Assembly (NCBI GenBank): GCA_031376485.1
Contig: JANMDV010000004.1
Location: 1-9,012 of the forward strand
DNA: 9,012 bases
Direction: 5' to 3'
DNA from: CALMEC01 sp031376485
GTDB taxonomy: Bacteria > Actinomycetota > Thermoleophilia > Miltoncostaeales > Miltoncostaeaceae
In this document: positions 6,410 to 9,012 of the stretch, piece by piece
Layout of the letters: every line of letters starts with the position of its first letter
Position numbering within the stretch: the first letter of the stretch is position 1
Translations under genes and position numbers: made by a program
Notes under the pieces: model-generated
What the model was told of the DNA's origin: nothing
Seen by the model: only the letters and a program-made list of their open reading frames with translations
Databases searched by the model: none

Positions 6410-6692
6410 GTCCGCCTCCTCCGTTGAGTCCCCATGGTCACGAGGCCGCCCCGGCACCGCATCGGGGTGACCTCTGAGCGCCCCATCGGTAGAAAGCCGC
6501 ACGCGCCGGCGCTTCGACGCCTCGCGCTCCCACCGCATCCACGCAGCTCAGGGTGCCGAGGTCGGGTTCGGTTTCGGGTTTACCGAAGCGACAACCGGTG
6601 GTGTCCGTGACATCGCTTCGGTCGGGCCCCGATGACTGCTCGTCTCGGAGCGGGGACCCTGGGGGCCATACACCACGACGGAAGAGGACGCG
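6410..6692. promoter_or_regulatory. divergent intergenic region between slipin operon and DUF1918 gene
   Basis: These 283 bases separate two divergently transcribed units and must hold both promoters unless transcription enters from further away. I see no convincing -35/-10 pair for a housekeeping sigma factor on either strand. What is visible is inverted-repeat structure: GGTCAC/GTGACC arms at 6436-6441 and 6467-6472 enclosing a CCCCG/CGGGG pair (6449-6453, 6463-6467) near the operon side, and a longer repeat at 6582-6622 described separately. An open minus-strand frame crosses the region, but it is mostly the complement of the DUF1918 gene and shows no family pattern. Confidence 0.45.
6582..6622. 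repeat. perfect 10-base inverted repeat, possible operator
   Basis: ACCGAAGCGA at 6582-6591 and its exact complement TCGCTTCGGT at 6613-6622 are separated by 21 bases. A further TTCGGT at 6568-6573 pairs with the first arm's ACCGAA. No T-run follows, so it does not look like an intrinsic terminator. Centre-to-centre spacing of the arms is 31 bases, about three helical turns, which would suit two protein subunits binding the same face of the DNA. It lies about 70 bases upstream of the DUF1918 start. An operator role is inference. Confidence 0.45.
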
Positions 6693-6935
6693 ATGAAAGC
6701 CGAGGTCGGAGATCGACTTGTGGTACACGCTCATCATTTGGGTGAGCCCGAACGGGACGCGGAGATCCTTGAGGTGCGCGGGGAGAAGGGCCAACCGCCC
6801 TTCCGGGTGCGCTGGAGCGACGACGGGCACGAGGGACTGTTCTTCCCCGGTTCCGATGCATCTGTGGAGCACTTTGAGCATCACGTCGTCAAACGGACGC
6901 GCTCAAAAGGCCACGCGCCGAGTCAACCCGCCTGA
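6693..6935 (+). CDS. DUF1918 domain protein, 80 aa
   Basis: A complete small protein with the DUF1918 pattern over residues 1-60: MKAEVGDRLVVHAHHLGEP, RDAEILEVRG, PPFRVRWSDDGHEGLFFPGS and DASVEH. The family is typical of actinobacteria, about 55-100 residues long, and resembles a small SH3-like beta barrel; its role is not established. The ATG is preceded by GAGGA 4 bases upstream. After the domain comes a basic tail (HHVVKRTRSKGHAPSQPA), with no membrane segment. It is transcribed away from the slipin operon and lies 111 bases before the next plausible plus-strand ORF. Family assignment is secure; function is unknown. Confidence 0.92.
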   Translation: MKAEVGDRLVVHAHHLGEPERDAEILEVRGEKGQPPFRVRWSDDGHEGLFFPGSDASVEHFEHHVVKRTRSKGHAPSQPA

Positions 6936-7046
6936 GGTCGGCGCCATGTCCACAGTCCGGTCGCTGCGATCACGCCTGTCGCCCCGATCTGAGCCGTCGT
7001 CGTCGAACGTCGGTAGTTCGCCGCTTCGCGACCAGGAGTGATCCCG

Positions 7047-7283
7047 ATGCCTCCCACGTCGACGTTCGCGACCCGTACGCTGACGAGGGAAGGCAAAGGT
7101 TGTGCACGACGTGATGCGAGATGCTGCAAGAGCACTCGCAGTCCACATGGGTGGGCCCCGCGCTCGGTACCCGGACGCCTGCTCGTCGTCATTGTGGTTC
7201 TGCTCACTCTCACAGCGATTCTGGTCCGCAGCCTTGCCGTCGACGATCAGTCGGCTCTGTCCATTGACGGGGGCGACGGATGA
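7047..7283 (+). CDS. small single-pass membrane protein, 78 aa, coupled to the M50 protease
   Basis: The ATG at 7047 has AGGAG 8 bases upstream; a GTG at 7038 in the same frame lies inside that ribosome site and is less likely. The C-terminal part holds one membrane helix, GRLLVVIVVLLTLTAILVRS (about residues 44-63), and a short acidic tail ending DGGDG. The TGA overlaps the protease ATG (ATGA), indicating coupling. The N-terminal 40 residues are Arg/Ser/Cys-rich with poor third-position GC, unlike neighbouring genes, so this part may be out of frame or decayed; another frame there reads VHDVMRDAARALAVHMGG. A membrane partner, substrate or leader of the site-2 protease is possible. No family is recognised. 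Confidence 0.42.
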   Translation: MPPTSTFATRTLTREGKGCARRDARCCKSTRSPHGWAPRSVPGRLLVVIVVLLTLTAILVRSLAVDDQSALSIDGGDG

Positions 7284-8422
7284 ACGCGACCTTCCGGCTC
7301 GGGCGCATCGCCGGCATCGAGATCGGGATCAACTGGAGCTGGCTGATCGTCCTCGTCCTGATGCTCTGGACGCTCGCGGCAGGCATCTTCCCCGCTGAGA
7401 ACCCGGGACTCTCCGACGGGACCTACGTAGCGATGGCGATCGTCGCGGCGATCGTCTTCTTCGCGTCGCTACTTCTCCACGAGATGAGCCACGCACTGAC
7501 GGCGAAGCGTCTTGGCATGACGATCGACGGGATCACACTGTGGCTCTTCGGCGGCGTCGCGCGGTTCAGCGGAATGTTCCCGAGCGCCCGCGCCGAGTTC
7601 AGGATCGCGATCGCAGGGCCGCTCGTATCCGTGGCTCTCGGCGGCCTTTTCGTGCTCCTCGCCTGGGTCACACACCTCGGACGGGCGGTCGATGGGGTGT
7701 TCTCGTGGCTCGGCTACATCAACCTCGTCCTCGCCGCTTTCAACATGTTGCCCGCGCAGCCGCTGGACGGTGGGCGTGTGCTCCACGCCGTGTTGTGGAG
7801 CAGGACCGGTGACCTGGTCGCCGCCACGCGGCGTGCCGCTCGAGCCGGTGAAGGACTCGGTTACCTGATGATTGGCGGTGGACTCCTGGCGTTCATCACG
7901 CTGGGCGCCTTCGGCGGCGCGTGGCTTGCGTTCCTCGGCTGGTTCCTGTTGACCGCGGCGCGGACGGAGGAACGGGCCGTCCTGGTACGGCACGCGCTCG
8001 GCGACCTTCGCGTGGATGACCTCATGACCCGGCACCCGGTCACCGTCGATCCCGCGCTCACACTTGGACGGTTCATGGACGACGTTGCGTGGCACACACG
8101 GTTCACGACCTATCCCGTCGTCGACGCACGTGGCGATGTCCTCGGACTCTTGACCTTCCAAGACGTCGCGGCCGTTGCCCGCGACAGGTGGGACCAGGAA
8201 CGCGTCGCCGACCGTATGCGCGGTCGGGACACCATTGTCCTTCTGCAACCGGACGACCGTGCGGCTGATGCCTTGGATCGGTTGACCGCATCCCCGGTCA
8301 ACCGTGCGCTCGTGCTGGAGGAGGATCGTCTCGTCGGTCTGCTCTCGATCAGCGACACGGTGCGGGCGCTCCAGATCAGTGGGACTCATGCCACCCGGCC
8401 GCCCCGGGGGGCCCAGCCGTGA
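7280..8422 (+). CDS. site-2 protease, M50 zinc metalloprotease with two CBS domains
   Basis: A complete 380-residue intramembrane metalloprotease. Membrane segments lie at about 20-36, 50-66, 107-130, 141-156 and 194-226. Zinc and catalytic residues are visible: HEMSH (His67, Glu68, His71) in the second helix and LDGGR (Asp163 as third ligand) after NMLPAQP. Family members cut membrane-embedded substrates such as anti-sigma factors or signal peptides, releasing regulators. From about residue 243, two CBS repeats follow: RVDDLMTRHPVTVDPALTL ... YPVVDARGDVLGLLTFQDV, and VADRMR ... ALVLEEDRLVGLLSISDTV. CBS pairs bind adenine nucleotides and may gate the enzyme. The N-terminal LGRIAGIEIGINWSW is typical of the CBS-containing (group III, Rip3-like) branch. 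The ATG overlaps the stop of the preceding small ORF. The gene is intact, in contrast to the broken genes around it. The substrate cannot be told from this window. Confidence 0.95.
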   Translation: MNATFRLGRIAGIEIGINWSWLIVLVLMLWTLAAGIFPAENPGLSDGTYVAMAIVAAIVFFASLLLHEMSHALTAKRLGMTIDGITLWLFGGVARFSGMFPSARAEFRIAIAGPLVSVALGGLFVLLAWVTHLGRAVDGVFSWLGYINLVLAAFNMLPAQPLDGGRVLHAVLWSRTGDLVAATRRAARAGEGLGYLMIGGGLLAFITLGAFGGAWLAFLGWFLLTAARTEERAVLVRHALGDLRVDDLMTRHPVTVDPALTLGRFMDDVAWHTRFTTYPVVDARGDVLGLLTFQDVAAVARDRWDQERVADRMRGRDTIVLLQPDDRAADALDRLTASPVNRALVLEEDRLVGLLSISDTVRALQISGTHATRPPRGAQP

Positions 8423-8610
8423 GCGACGGCAGGCCGCTCCACGCAGGATCGTGGGTGTGACGATCTCGCCCGGACGCATGGTGGAGCGAGGTGCCCGGGT
8501 CATGCTTGCGGACCCAGTCGAGCAGGTCGCGGCGCGGATCGGCGCATCGACCGGCTGTGGTTGCCGACGTCGAAGATCCAGACGATCGCACCCAAACGGC
8601 CACCGTTCGC
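8423..8610. other. no recognisable gene
   Basis: Between the protease stop and the inverted-repeat element, no frame gives a family pattern. Open frames on both strands are short and lack ribosome sites. The last seven bases of the stretch form the left arm of a small hairpin, CGTTCGC (8604-8610), whose other arm GCGAACG lies at 8614-8620 with a 3-base loop. It has no T-run, so a terminator for the protease gene is not clear. Confidence 0.5.
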
Positions 8611-8734
8611 GAGGCGAACGCCGTTCACCTCAGAGTGCCAGACACGTCAGGTGAATCACTCAGTCGAGGGCCAGGTCCATCGATGCCCATTCACTTCGCG
8701 TGCCTGACACCGGGAGGTAAACCCTGTTCGCCTC
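8611..8734. mobile_element. 124-base element with 35-base imperfect terminal inverted repeats (MITE/REP-like)
   Basis: Bases 8611-8645 and the reverse complement of 8700-8734 align over 35 positions without gaps, 26 of them identical. Shared blocks are GAGGCGAAC, GTT, ACCTC, GTG, CAG and CAC. The inner 54 bases encode nothing. The left arm also has TTCACCT/AGGTGAA (8624-8630, 8649-8655) and the CGTTCGC/GCGAACG hairpin at its outer edge. Short non-coding units with inverted ends are typical of MITEs or of paired REP sequences moved by transposases encoded elsewhere. The right end lies at the point where the neighbouring ABC ATPase loses its Walker A motif, as expected for an insertion. No target-site duplication was identified. 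No transposase gene is in the window. Confidence 0.55.
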
Positions 8735-8933
8735 CGCCACACGACCCGTTCTCTCCGACCAGCCCGACGAGCTCGCTTGGCCCGACAACCAGGCTGGCGC
8801 CGCGCAGCACGTTGACGCGCCGGCGCCGCCAGGGTGCGCCACGGCGGAAGCTCTTGTGGACGTCGACCACGCGCAGCACCGCCGCCGCGTCAACCGTCGC
8901 CTCAGGCAGCCTGTACCCTTCGACGAAGGTCAT
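8691..8933 (-). pseudogene. ABC transporter ATPase N-terminal fragment, cut inside Walker A
   Basis: From an ATG at 8933 the minus strand reads the standard start of an ABC ATPase: VLRVVDVHKSFRRG, VNVLRGASLVVGPSELVGLV, then GENGS, the first half of the Walker A motif GxxGxGKST. The K-S-T part is missing: after GENGS (codon ending at 8742) the frame runs into the inverted-repeat element and stops at 8691. No signature or Walker B follows on this strand, so the product could not bind ATP normally. The frame stays open upstream to the window edge and the ATG has no ribosome site, so the true start is uncertain. It is on the opposite strand from, and unrelated in position to, the ATPase wreck at the left end. 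Substrate is unknown. Confidence 0.75.
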
Positions 8934-9012
8934 GCAGGGCGCGAAACGTCGCTGGCTCTGGATTCGCCCGACACGGCTCGAGAACCACGGGACGCATCGT
9001 CGGTCGCGAGCT

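Noticed and set aside
6550..6660. Possible tRNA or attachment site around the inverted repeats
   Set aside because: No acceptor stem, anticodon arm or T-loop sequence could be assembled, and there is no integrase nearby.
6438..6884. Minus-strand 148-codon open frame over the divergent region
   Set aside because: Half of it is antisense to the well-supported DUF1918 gene and the rest lacks a start signal or family pattern.
6946..7041. 31-codon plus-strand ORF with GAGG upstream and GTGA overlap with a GTG at 7038
   Set aside because: Ser/Arg-rich, no pattern; the ribosome site and overlap could be chance, and the ATG at 7047 is the better start for the next ORF.
7469..8503. Minus-strand 344-codon open frame
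   Set aside because: Antisense to the M50 protease, which carries HEMSH, LDGGR and CBS domains.
8604..8620. CGTTCGC-GAG-GCGAACG hairpin as terminator of the protease gene
   Set aside because: It lies 182 bases past the stop, has no T-run and overlaps the inverted-repeat element, so it is more likely part of that element.

Overview
The window is GC-rich and has actinobacterial traits: GTG starts, GGAGG-type ribosome sites, ATGA/GTGA overlaps, a DUF1918 gene and an M50 metalloprotease with CBS domains. A deep-branching soil actinobacterium (for example Thermoleophilia or Acidimicrobiia) is my guess; nothing in the window fixes the taxon. No rRNA, tRNA, CRISPR array, integrase or transposase gene was found.

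Left part (1-1830). Small genes lie on the minus strand: an AbrB/MazE-type DNA-binding antitoxin running off the left edge, a 38-residue ORF with a CxxxC pair, and a GTGA-coupled pair made of a 91-residue alpha/beta-barrel-like protein and a 70-residue hypothetical. From about 955 to 1826 the plus strand holds the wreck of a LolD/MacB-type ABC exporter. It consists of a frameshifted ATPase without its N-terminal half, followed by the C-terminal part of an FtsX/MacB permease.

Centre (1830-6409, minus strand). A likely operon, in transcription order: a 100-residue hypothetical, a slipin (SPFH/band-7 membrane protein, one frameshift) overlapping it by ATGA, a small membrane protein with a C-terminal SHOCT motif (broken by a stop and two frame changes), a 68-residue hypothetical, and an intact 906-residue P-type ATPase. 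The ATPase resembles Na,K-ATPase alpha subunits rather than heavy-metal pumps. Together these suggest a membrane-stress or ion-balance cassette that has partly decayed, or that carries sequencing errors.

Right part (6410-9012). A 283-base divergent intergenic region with inverted repeats separates this operon from a plus-strand DUF1918 gene. Next come a small single-pass membrane ORF and, coupled to it by ATGA, an intact site-2 protease with two CBS domains. After a stretch with no recognisable gene, a 124-base element bounded by 35-base imperfect inverted repeats lies at 8611-8734. It abuts a minus-strand ABC ATPase fragment that stops inside its Walker A motif, so the element may have disrupted that gene.
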